DNA of 11,784 nucleotides, taken from assembly GCA_937952925.1 (NCBI GenBank), contig CALFYA010000217.1:1-11784 (forward strand), given 5' to 3'. The number at the start of each line of letters is the position of its first letter. Positions within the stretch are counted from its first letter, which is position 1. This DNA is from an uncultured Moraxellaceae bacterium (GTDB lineage: Bacteria; Pseudomonadota; Gammaproteobacteria; Pseudomonadales; Moraxellaceae). A program made the translations under genes and the position numbers. This document shows positions 1 through 6,103 of this stretch, in pieces. Below the pieces are notes generated by a model. It was not told the DNA's origin. It saw nothing but the letters and a program-made list of their open reading frames with translations, and did no database searches.

Positions 1-17
1 CCAGCAACCCGAAGGGA

Positions 18-180
18 CATGACGATTTTTTGCCGCTACTGCGTTGCATCTTGCTCGCTTAGAATGACTAAGCTTCACAAGCTACGCCTTGTATCGTCTA
101 AAAAATCGTCTATGTCGCAGCCACGACTGAAACGTCAACAGACCCTAGGGTCTGTGAGTTGTGGTCACGGCATAGACGAT
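18..180. repeat. Composite intergenic palindromic repeat (two abutting imperfect palindromes)
   Basis: Palindrome I spans 18-114. Its outer arm GACGATTTTTT (21-31) is exactly complementary to 100-110, and CAT (18-20) matches ATG (112-114) across a one-base bulge. Nested inner pairs are 41-44 with 84-87, 50-53 with 78-81, and GCTTAG (57-62) with CTAAGC (68-73) around a 5-base loop. Palindrome II spans 105-180. Its outer arm ATCGTCTATG (105-114) is exactly complementary to 171-180, 115-128 matches the complement of 157-170 at 10 of 14 positions, and the centre is the 18-bp palindrome at 138-155. The two share the arm at 105-114, so the CAT(A)GACGAT motif occurs three times in alternating orientation. 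This layout is typical of dispersed non-coding palindromic elements (REP/MITE-like). Whether it recurs in the genome cannot be seen here. It could also end transcription of the gene before the window. Confidence 0.75.
138..155. repeat. 18-bp perfect palindrome upstream of the beta-propeller gene
   Basis: ACAGACCCTAGGGTCTGT is perfectly self-complementary, centred at 146.5, and lies 43 bp before the ATG at 198. It is the core of palindrome II of the composite repeat, so the simplest reading is a hairpin tip of that element. A dyad of this length could also bind a dimeric regulator, but no clear -35/-10 pair was seen around it. Confidence 0.7.
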
Positions 181-197
181 TGCAAGGATGAATCAAG

Positions 198-1124
198 ATG
201 CCTAATCCCCGTTTAATTCCCCTGTCAGGTGATGGCCCTGAGGATGTAGCCTGTTTGCCTTCGGGTGAACTGATCACCGGTTGTGCCGATGGTCGGATCC
301 TCAAGATTGATCCTATGAGCCAGAGATGGCAGGTGCTGTGTTGCACCGGTGGCCGTCCATTGGGGATTGAGGTGATCAACCCAGACCGGCTGCTGATTTG
401 TGATGCGGTGCGTGGCTTGTTGCAGTTGGATCTGCCCTCTGGCCGTCTGCAAGTCCTCGTCGATCAGTTTGGGGGTGAGCCGCTGCGCTTTTGTAATAAC
501 GCCACGGTTGCCCAAGACGGTACGATTTATTTTAGCCAGTCAAGTCAACGCCATAGCCTCAACGCATGGCGCCGTGATTTGGTCGATCATCTGCCCTCGG
601 GTCGTCTGTTCAAACGTACACCCGATGGTGAAGTCATTTTATTGGCGGATCAGTTGTTTTTTACCAATGGGGTGACCCTGACGGCCGATCAGCAATCATT
701 GATTTATGCGCAGTCTGGGCATGCGAGTCTTACGCGGCTGTGGCTCGGTGGTGCAAAAGCCGGCACACATGAGCCATTTACCGCGCCCCTTGCGGGCTTT
801 CCAGATAATTTGTCCACCGATCAGTATGGCTTGATTTGGGTGGCACTGGCATCCAAACCCGATTGGCGCTTGCACCTGATCCATCATTTACCGCGTGTGC
901 TCCGCCAATGGATTGGTCGAATCCAGCAGCATTTGCCGATTGAGCCAGAGTCGATTGTGTGGGCGCAAGCCTACAATAGCCAAGGCGAGTTGGTACGGCA
1001 AATCCGCTTGACCCACCCACAGTTTAAGATGGTGACTGGCCTACGTCGGCATGGTCACCGGCTGTACTTGTCGAGTCTGGTCGGATCGCATCTGCTACAG
1101 GTTGATTGCCCTATCGCCCCCTAA
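198..1124 (+). CDS. Strictosidine synthase / SMP-30-like six-bladed beta-propeller protein
   Basis: This is a 308-residue protein of the SMP-30/gluconolactonase/strictosidine-synthase superfamily, probably a cytoplasmic hydrolase or lactonase, since no signal peptide or membrane segment is seen. Seen: GPEDVA at 13-18, the strictosidine-synthase-like strand pattern around residues 97-117 (FCNNATVAQDGTIYFSQSS), NGV at 157-159 and FPDN at 201-204. E15, N157 and D203 sit where SMP-30 proteins carry their metal ligands, which fits an intact site (family knowledge plus inference). The ATG at 198 has AAGG about ten bases upstream; the ATG at 188 is out of frame. The 3' end overlaps the convergent dehydrogenase gene by 30 bp. 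The substrate is not known: bacterial members range from sugar lactonases to unassigned esterase-like proteins, and true strictosidine synthesis is not expected. Confidence 0.8.
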   Translation: MPNPRLIPLSGDGPEDVACLPSGELITGCADGRILKIDPMSQRWQVLCCTGGRPLGIEVINPDRLLICDAVRGLLQLDLPSGRLQVLVDQFGGEPLRFCNNATVAQDGTIYFSQSSQRHSLNAWRRDLVDHLPSGRLFKRTPDGEVILLADQLFFTNGVTLTADQQSLIYAQSGHASLTRLWLGGAKAGTHEPFTAPLAGFPDNLSTDQYGLIWVALASKPDWRLHLIHHLPRVLRQWIGRIQQHLPIEPESIVWAQAYNSQGELVRQIRLTHPQFKMVTGLRRHGHRLYLSSLVGSHLLQVDCPIAP

Positions 1125-2171
1125 TCCCAACGCTGTGTGTTGTACTGCGTGCTGTAAATTGGGCTGGATCAGCCCTTGGCGCTGGCGTAGCGCATCGGTC
1201 AGGGTGGTGTCGAGTGGCTCAGTGCGCAAAAAATGCAGCATTTCTGCCGACATGTTGAGTTGCTTGGCCAACCACCTCCAACGCAGCAATATACCCAGCA
1301 CGCGCAGCGGCACATAACGCTTGGGCGCTTTGACCTGCATAACCGCCGCCGCCCACTCAAGCACAGTGGCCACATTGGGCGTCTGTGCATCTGCCACCAA
1401 CAACTCTTGCCCAATCGCGTGTGGATCATGGCTTGCCGCAATCATCACATCGACCAGATCATCCACACATACCAGTGGCAATCGATGCGCAGGTGTCGCT
1501 GGAATCGCGGCCAGTTTGCCCTCTTTGAGCTGTGTGAGTAACTGGGAAAATTGTTGGTGGGCAAAAATCTCACCGGTTTGAGAATGCCCCACCACCGTTG
1601 CCGGATGAACAATCGTCCATGCCACACCCAAGCGGTTGCAAGTCTCTATCAGGGCAAAATGCGCTTCGATTTTGGATGCTTCATACGCACCTAACCGCCC
1701 GTAGACCTGCGCCCAGTCGGTGGTCGCTGGCCGCTCAAGCTGCACACCGGCTTGGCTGAGATGGTGGTGCATGGTCAGCATATAACCCGATAGACCAATC
1801 ACGCGCTGAAGCCGACTACGTGTTTGCAGCGCGGTGATCAGTTGCTGCGTGCCGAGCACATTGACTTGACGCGCTGTTGCTGCCGATAACCCCCACGCAA
1901 ACAGTGCACCTGTGTGATAAAGCGTATCAATCGCACACAAGGCTGCCCAATCACTGATGCCTGCTTGCGGCTGTGCCAAATCACCTTGAATGGCCGTGAG
2001 GCCATAACTGTCGATACCCCGTGCAGCGAGCCACGCCTGTAGCTCGGCCATTTGCGGCTCAGGTCGCCGCAGCAACACCACGACGCGCTCGCCTTGCGCC
2101 AACAGCTGCGCCAGCAAAAAGCGTCCAATAAATCCGGTTGCACCGGTGACTAAGATATGCGGGGTACTCAT
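1095..2171 (-). CDS. Extended short-chain dehydrogenase/reductase (NAD-dependent epimerase/dehydratase family)
   Basis: This is a 358-residue extended-SDR enzyme expected to bind NAD(P)(H) in a Rossmann fold and oxidise or reduce a hydroxyl, keto or thioester-linked substrate in the cytoplasm. Seen: the glycine motif TGATGFIG at 9-16, GDL at 63-65, the NVLGT helix near 104-108, the catalytic YEASK (Y163, K167) and the HPATVVGHS segment from 189 that follows the active site in this family. The length is normal for extended SDRs. The ATG at 2171 has GGAG about seven bases upstream. The gene is divergent from a merR-type gene, with a dyad and a TTGACC promoter in the gap, so it is probably that regulator's target. 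Its last 30 bp overlap the end of the facing beta-propeller gene. Substrate is unassigned; 3-beta-HSD-like, dihydroflavonol-reductase-like or thioester-reductase-like roles are all possible. Confidence 0.85.
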   Translation of the reverse strand: MSTPHILVTGATGFIGRFLLAQLLAQGERVVVLLRRPEPQMAELQAWLAARGIDSYGLTAIQGDLAQPQAGISDWAALCAIDTLYHTGALFAWGLSAATARQVNVLGTQQLITALQTRSRLQRVIGLSGYMLTMHHHLSQAGVQLERPATTDWAQVYGRLGAYEASKIEAHFALIETCNRLGVAWTIVHPATVVGHSQTGEIFAHQQFSQLLTQLKEGKLAAIPATPAHRLPLVCVDDLVDVMIAASHDPHAIGQELLVADAQTPNVATVLEWAAAVMQVKAPKRYVPLRVLGILLRWRWLAKQLNMSAEMLHFLRTEPLDTTLTDALRQRQGLIQPNLQHAVQHTALGLGGDRAINL

Positions 2172-2199
2172 CGTTTTTCTCCAACACTACGATGCAGAT

Positions 2200-2231
2200 A
2201 GGCTAAAGGATGGAGTACACTCCAAGGTCAA
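2200..2231 (-). promoter_or_regulatory. Promoter and MerR-type operator for the dehydrogenase gene
   Basis: Read on the minus strand, a -35 TTGACC (2231-2226) is followed by a long spacer and a weak -10 (TAGCCT at 2205-2200 with 20 bp spacing, or TTAGCC at 2206-2201 with 19 bp). The spacer holds the dyad TGGAGT-AC-ACTCCA (2211-2224). Over-long 19-20 bp spacers with a central dyad are the hallmark of promoters switched by MerR proteins, which twist the DNA to realign the two boxes. The merR-type gene starts 29 bp beyond the dyad on the other strand. Promoter assignment is inference; the dyad and the TTGACC box are seen directly. Confidence 0.65.
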
Positions 2232-2252
2232 GTGCTTGTTGTGGAAAATCTC

Positions 2253-2639
2253 ATGTTGATTGGTGCGCTCGCCGAACAGACCCAAATCAGCCGCGACACC
2301 TTGCGGTTTTATGAAAAAATTGGCTTGATTGCGTCCAAACGACGCGCCAATGGCTATAAAGAATTTATGCCGCAGACCGTTGATCAACTTAAATTTATCA
2401 AGCTTGCTCAACAACTCGGCTTTAGTTTGCAGCAAATCAAAAATATCTTGCCGCTATTACAAACAGGCAGTGTACCGCCTGCCCTGTTACGCCAACAAAT
2501 CGCCGATAAACTCGCGTGGATTGATCAGCAGATGGCGCAATTACACACATTACGCCAAGCATTACTCGATTTACCCATTGGGCAAGATTGCCCATTACAG
2601 CAGCACTGTGTGAGCAACATCGAACGACAGCTCGATTGA
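2253..2639 (+). CDS. MerR-family transcriptional regulator
   Basis: This is a 128-residue regulator with an N-terminal winged helix-turn-helix (IGALAEQTQISRDTLRFYEK, residues 3-22, then IGLI). A dimerisation helix follows at about 75-105. The short C-terminal tail carries two cysteines, C113 and C119 (C-x5-C), which could sense a metal or a thiol-reactive compound; this is inferred, as the spacing does not match a subgroup I recognise. The ATG at 2253 was chosen because MerR proteins normally start two or three residues before IG.LA; GGAAA precedes it. A GTG at 2232 preceded by AAGG would add seven residues. It is divergent from the dehydrogenase gene and probably controls it, and perhaps itself, through the dyad at 2211-2224. 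Confidence 0.88.
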   Translation: MLIGALAEQTQISRDTLRFYEKIGLIASKRRANGYKEFMPQTVDQLKFIKLAQQLGFSLQQIKNILPLLQTGSVPPALLRQQIADKLAWIDQQMAQLHTLRQALLDLPIGQDCPLQQHCVSNIERQLD

Positions 2640-2663
2640 GAACTAGGCACAGTTGTGTATGAT
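2636..2663 (+). promoter_or_regulatory. Sigma-70-type promoter for the cupin gene
   Basis: TTGAGA (2636-2641) and TATGAT (2658-2663) are each one or two bases from consensus and lie 16 bp apart. The -35 overlaps the TGA stop of the merR-type gene (2637-2639). The -10 ends 30 bp before the ATG at 2694, leaving room for a short leader. This suggests the cupin is transcribed independently of the regulator. Confidence 0.55.
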
Positions 2664-2693
2664 CTGGCGTTTTGTCATCTCAAAGAGCATCTC

Positions 2694-3071
2694 ATGACCC
2701 ACATTGTGATTGCAGGGCAAGGCGTTGCCCATGCTGAGGCCAGCGTGGATTATCCACGTCCTGATCGATTGGTGATCGGCAATCCCAAACGCCAGACGTA
2801 TAGCCTGTATGAACATCCACACATGAGCTGTGGCCTATGGCAGTGTGAAGTTGGGGCATGGCGCATTGAGTTTGCGGCGCACAAACAAGAGTTTTTTCAG
2901 GTGATTCGCGGTGTGGTGCGTTTGCATGATGTACACGGCGGCGTGGTCGAGATTGGCGCAGGCCAAGCAGGCGTCATTCCACCAGCATTTGTGGGGATGT
3001 TTGAGGTGGTCGAAGCGGTCGAAAAATACTATGTGATTGTTGAGGTCACTAGCCCTTCGGTTGAGGGGTGA
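2694..3071 (+). CDS. Small cupin-domain protein (cupin_3/DUF861-like)
   Basis: This 125-residue protein is built almost entirely of one cupin beta-barrel. Seen: a WRIEF strand near 56-60 followed by the EFFQVIRGVVRLHDVHGG stretch (66-83) and GAGQAGVIPPAFVGMFEVVE (88-107), the pattern of the cupin_3 group (EutQ/ureidoglycine-aminohydrolase-like proteins of unknown function). Few of the usual cupin metal-binding histidines are present at the expected places, as is common in this group, so catalysis is uncertain. The ATG at 2694 was preferred over the in-frame ATG at 2655: the latter lies inside the likely promoter, and AAAGAG sits just before 2694. The stop codon forms part of a hairpin shared with the facing adhesin gene. 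Confidence 0.8.
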   Translation: MTHIVIAGQGVAHAEASVDYPRPDRLVIGNPKRQTYSLYEHPHMSCGLWQCEVGAWRIEFAAHKQEFFQVIRGVVRLHDVHGGVVEIGAGQAGVIPPAFVGMFEVVEAVEKYYVIVEVTSPSVEG

Positions 3072-3099
3072 ATCCATCATGTCATCGGATGGACTCACC
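3067..3099. terminator. Hairpin between the convergent cupin and adhesin genes
   Basis: GGTGAATCCATC (3067-3078) pairs with GATGGACTCACC (3088-3099) over 12 bp with one wobble, around a 9-base loop. It starts within the cupin stop codon and ends 17 bp before the adhesin stop. There is only a TTT run after it on the plus strand and no T-run on the minus strand, so it is a weak intrinsic terminator at best. It may instead protect the 3' ends of both transcripts. Confidence 0.5.
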
Positions 3100-3116
3100 T
3101 TTCGGGTCTGTTGGGA

Positions 3117-5906
3117 TTACATCAGTAAATAGGTTTGATTGAGTAAGCTTTGATCGTCGCTTGATGGGATTTCCAAGATCGCCATCGGTTGTACCAATGT
3201 CGTATCAGCGATCAAGACTGGCATATCCACATTGCCCAAGCCAAATGCCTCCCAATTGAGCGTATCGAGGATGACGCCATCGTCTGGTGTAGAAGGTGTG
3301 GATTGATCCAACATGTCTCCCCCCATCAGCACCGACAATTCGTCGGGGCTGAGCGGTACAAGGAATGCACTTGGCTCAATCACGCTCATCGCACGCTGAA
3401 TCGCAGCGACATTTGATAGATCAATGCTTTGAGCCTGTTGATCAAGCAGTGCTTGGACTTGCTGTGCAGTGGCCACGTCAGTACCACTCAAGGCGTCAAT
3501 TTGGCTATTGATGCTCGCGAGATTGTCGGCAGTGACCCCAATCACGCCAATATTGGTGTAGTCATTGAGTGATGGTGCAGGGTTGGTGGTGGCGTAGTTT
3601 TGGATCACAGTTTGACTTGCCGCTGCCGAATTGGCCGCGCTGGTCACCACCGTTTGCAGAGCAGACATGCTATTGACCTGTGAGCCATCGTCGGCGGTAC
3701 GCACAATTGCCTGTTGGACGGCGATCAGGTTGTTGCCGGTCACTCCCGTAATCCCCAAAAGCGCCAGCTGTGCTGCGCTCACCGGTGTACTGCTGCCTGC
3801 TGCGGTATCAAGCACCGCATTGGTTGCACTGGCGATCTCATTGATTTGGGCAATAGTCGAGACGGCTGTGGTTGCGAGTTGGCCGACGGCATCATTGAGC
3901 AGTGCCAAATGCACACTGTTGCTGCCTGCTGCGCCAATATCGGCACCAATCAAGGCATATTGTGCAGCACTGGGGTCTTGTGTCGGGGTTGCATCTGCGG
4001 CTGAGCCATTGGCTTCGGTCAAGATGGCGTTGTAGGCATCGACAATCGCCTGTAGTTCCGCTTTGCTATCGACCTCAGCACCGGTTTTGCTGTCGATGGC
4101 ATTGTTGATGGCGGCCACATTGTTGGCGTTGACGCCGCTTATCCCTAATGCGTTGTATTGTGCGGCACTGGGGATTGCTTGGGTGTTGTCGTTGGCGTAG
4201 TTAAAAATCGTGGCTTGTGCAGTGATAATACCGCTCAGTTCGGTATAGCTATCGACTTTGGTGCTGCCGCCAGCACTGCCAATCGCCTGTTGAATGGCGC
4301 TTAAATTGGCGGTGGTCACGGCACCTGCACCGGATGTCGGCAGACCAATCAAGGCCAAATCCGCCACGCTGAGCGTGCTGGCTTGTCCGGTGGCTTGGTT
4401 CATAATCTGGTCAACAACTACCGCAAGCGCGTTGATTTTGGCGACGGTGTTGACTTGCGACAGACTCAGATTGCCAATCACGTCATTGAGTAGCGACAAA
4501 TTGCTGGCTTGACTGGCCGCTTGACCGATATTTGCTCCGATTGCAGCAAATTGTTGCACCGTTGGATTGGTGTTTGGTGTGGCATCGCTGCTGCTCCCGT
4601 TGGCTTCGGCCAAAATCGCGGTATATGCATCGACCACGGTTTGCAGCTGTGTACGCGTACTGACCTCATTTTCAGTCACGGCACTCACGGCACTATTGAT
4701 TGCCGATAAGTTGGTATCGACCACACCAGTAATCCCCAAGGCTGTGTAATGGCTCAGCGTTGGTACCGCTTGGTTGCTATCACTGGCATAGTTGTAGATG
4801 GTTGCCACAGCTTTGACCAAATTGTTCAGCTCGCTAAAGCTATCGACGTTGGCTTGGCCGCCTGCGCTGGCAATTGCGCTGCTGATACTGCTTAAATTGG
4901 CTGCCGTTACCGCGCTAGAGCCACTGGTGGCAATCCCCAAATTGGCAAAATCTTGCACAGTCAGCGTGCTGGCTTGACCGGCTGCCACGTTCATGACTTT
5001 ATCAACGGCGGTTGCAATCGTATTAATTTCGGCAAGGCTATCCACACGACTAGCGGTCATACTGCCAATCACACTTTTGAGCAACTCAAAATGTGCGGGG
5101 TTGGTTTTGGCTAGGCCAATATCCGCACCAATCGTGACAAAATCGTTGATATCAATTTGTGGCGTGGTGGTGGTGCTATTGGTGGCAGCGGCCAACACTT
5201 TGGTATACGCATTGACGATGTTTTGCACTTCATCTTTGCTATCGACACTGGTCGCGGCGGCGTTTTCAATCGCATTGTTCATCGCCGCCAAGTTGCCCGC
5301 ATTGACCCCCGTAATGCCCGCGCTGCTGTAATCTTTGACTTGTGGGGCGGGTTGGCTTGAGTCATTGGCAAATTTTTTGATCATCTCAAGTGCGACCACG
5401 TCCGCAGCGGGCGCAGCGTCATCGGAGGAGCCACCACCACCTGATGCACCGACCCCCAAAGCAACTGCACCCAATGCCCCACCAATCAGCCATTTGTTGT
5501 CGCTCCACCAGTTGGGTGGCTGCTGTAGTGTGGCTTGGATCGCCTCAGTTGGTGCAGTGGCTGGAGCATCGGTCGCTGCTGCACTGCCTAAAGCACTGAG
5601 ATCGTAGTCGCTGTATTCGCCATTACTCAGTGCGCCTTTGACCGGTGCAGGGGGATAGTCAAAATATCCTTCAATGATCAAATCGGGCACATCGGTGGTG
5701 CTGCCATCGAAGGTGATCAGTAAGTTTTTGCCATGTCGCCGTGCGGCAATTTTGCTCGGTGCCAAGTTGTGAATCGTATCACTCAACACATAAGTCACGT
5801 CGGCTTGGGCTTGCAGCACCATCGGGTCTCGACCAGCGTCTTTGGTGATTTGTTTGCGAGCCAGCGTTTTCCCACCCTGTATTGCTCGAACGATGTAGAT
5901 CGGCAT
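3117..5906 (-). CDS. Bap/LapA-prefix repeat protein, probable type I-secreted surface adhesin
   Basis: This is a 929-residue protein, probably exported by the divergent type I system to act in adhesion or as biofilm matrix. Residues 1-85 match the prefix domain of Bap/BapA/LapA-type proteins (HGKNLLITF at 58-66, DLIIEGYF at 75-82). WWSDNKW at 133-139 leads into a hydrophobic Gly/Ala stretch (140-160), the usual second part of this N-terminal region. Residues 178-830 are ten ~65-residue Ala-rich repeats. Residues 831-929 are non-repetitive and acidic and end in a hydrophobic YLLM, plausible as the secretion signal. No Sec signal, cysteine, RTX nonapeptide or recognisable Ig-like domain is seen; most relatives are far larger and have the last two. 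The ATG at 5906 was chosen over 5930 because AGGAAG (5917-5912) lies five bases upstream and the prefix begins there. Function is inferred from the prefix and context. Confidence 0.82.
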   Translation of the reverse strand: MPIYIVRAIQGGKTLARKQITKDAGRDPMVLQAQADVTYVLSDTIHNLAPSKIAARRHGKNLLITFDGSTTDVPDLIIEGYFDYPPAPVKGALSNGEYSDYDLSALGSAAATDAPATAPTEAIQATLQQPPNWWSDNKWLIGGALGAVALGVGASGGGGSSDDAAPAADVVALEMIKKFANDSSQPAPQVKDYSSAGITGVNAGNLAAMNNAIENAAATSVDSKDEVQNIVNAYTKVLAAATNSTTTTPQIDINDFVTIGADIGLAKTNPAHFELLKSVIGSMTASRVDSLAEINTIATAVDKVMNVAAGQASTLTVQDFANLGIATSGSSAVTAANLSSISSAIASAGGQANVDSFSELNNLVKAVATIYNYASDSNQAVPTLSHYTALGITGVVDTNLSAINSAVSAVTENEVSTRTQLQTVVDAYTAILAEANGSSSDATPNTNPTVQQFAAIGANIGQAASQASNLSLLNDVIGNLSLSQVNTVAKINALAVVVDQIMNQATGQASTLSVADLALIGLPTSGAGAVTTANLSAIQQAIGSAGGSTKVDSYTELSGIITAQATIFNYANDNTQAIPSAAQYNALGISGVNANNVAAINNAIDSKTGAEVDSKAELQAIVDAYNAILTEANGSAADATPTQDPSAAQYALIGADIGAAGSNSVHLALLNDAVGQLATTAVSTIAQINEIASATNAVLDTAAGSSTPVSAAQLALLGITGVTGNNLIAVQQAIVRTADDGSQVNSMSALQTVVTSAANSAAASQTVIQNYATTNPAPSLNDYTNIGVIGVTADNLASINSQIDALSGTDVATAQQVQALLDQQAQSIDLSNVAAIQRAMSVIEPSAFLVPLSPDELSVLMGGDMLDQSTPSTPDDGVILDTLNWEAFGLGNVDMPVLIADTTLVQPMAILEIPSSDDQSLLNQTYLLM
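3417..5375 (-). repeat. Three ~590-bp coding super-repeats plus one extra unit
   Basis: The adhesin body has a ~65-residue unit with the pattern P-x4-Y/F-x2-(L/I)GI-x-GV-x3-NL-x-AIN-x-AI, then a VDS-x2-EL-x2-IV helix. Anchors fall at residues 197, 259, 323, 391, 456, 520, 588, 653, 718 and 787. Units come in three types in fixed order: A (GITGV core), B (IGADIG core followed by LLNDVIG) and C (TSG core followed by AGG). This gives super-repeats at residues 178-371 (5375-4794), 372-568 (4793-4203) and 569-769 (4202-3600), then a fourth A unit (3599 to about 3417). The third C unit is the most diverged, having regained GITGV. The copies differ at many bases, so they are not recent exact duplications. 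Confidence 0.85.
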
Positions 5907-5911
5907 TGATA

Positions 5912-5917
5912 CTTCCT
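5912..5917 (-). promoter_or_regulatory. Ribosome binding site that fixes the adhesin start
   Basis: AGGAAG on the minus strand lies five bases before the ATG at 5906 and just after TCTAA. It supports that start over the upstream in-frame ATG at 5930, which has no such site. The leader also carries a small dyad, CGCTG (5930-5934) with CAGCG (5941-5945). No convincing -35/-10 pair was identified for the adhesin or for the divergent operon in 5907-6103. Confidence 0.7.
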
Positions 5918-6103
5918 TTAGACCTGACACGCTGCAAGATCAGCGCAAAAACTCATACATTCCAACAGCGGTCTGACGCCTGTCTCGTCAAACCATTCCG
6001 TCGCTAGTATGCCAGCAACGCTATGCCCTGCTTCAATGATTTTTTCGGATTTTGTGAAGAACTGTCGGCCAAAAACCCACTCCAATCCCCCACAAATCAC
6101 GCT

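Noticed and set aside
19..216. 65-residue open frame at the left end
   Set aside because: It runs through the palindromic repeat, overlaps the start of the beta-propeller gene, and has no family resemblance.
3795..3806. TAAG (residues 701-704) in the repeat protein, identical to the LapG cleavage motif of LapA
   Set aside because: It lies within a repeat in the C-terminal part and aligns with VAAG and QATG in the other copies. A retention-module cleavage site should be near the N-terminus.
3417..5375. Regular repeats that could suggest a CRISPR array
   Set aside because: The period is about 195 bp per unit with diverged copies and an unbroken reading frame. These are protein repeats, not short identical repeats with spacers.
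3631..5607. Several open frames on the plus strand opposite the repeat protein
   Set aside because: They are antisense shadows of an Ala/Thr/Asn-rich repeat gene, give repetitive low-complexity proteins and lack ribosome sites.
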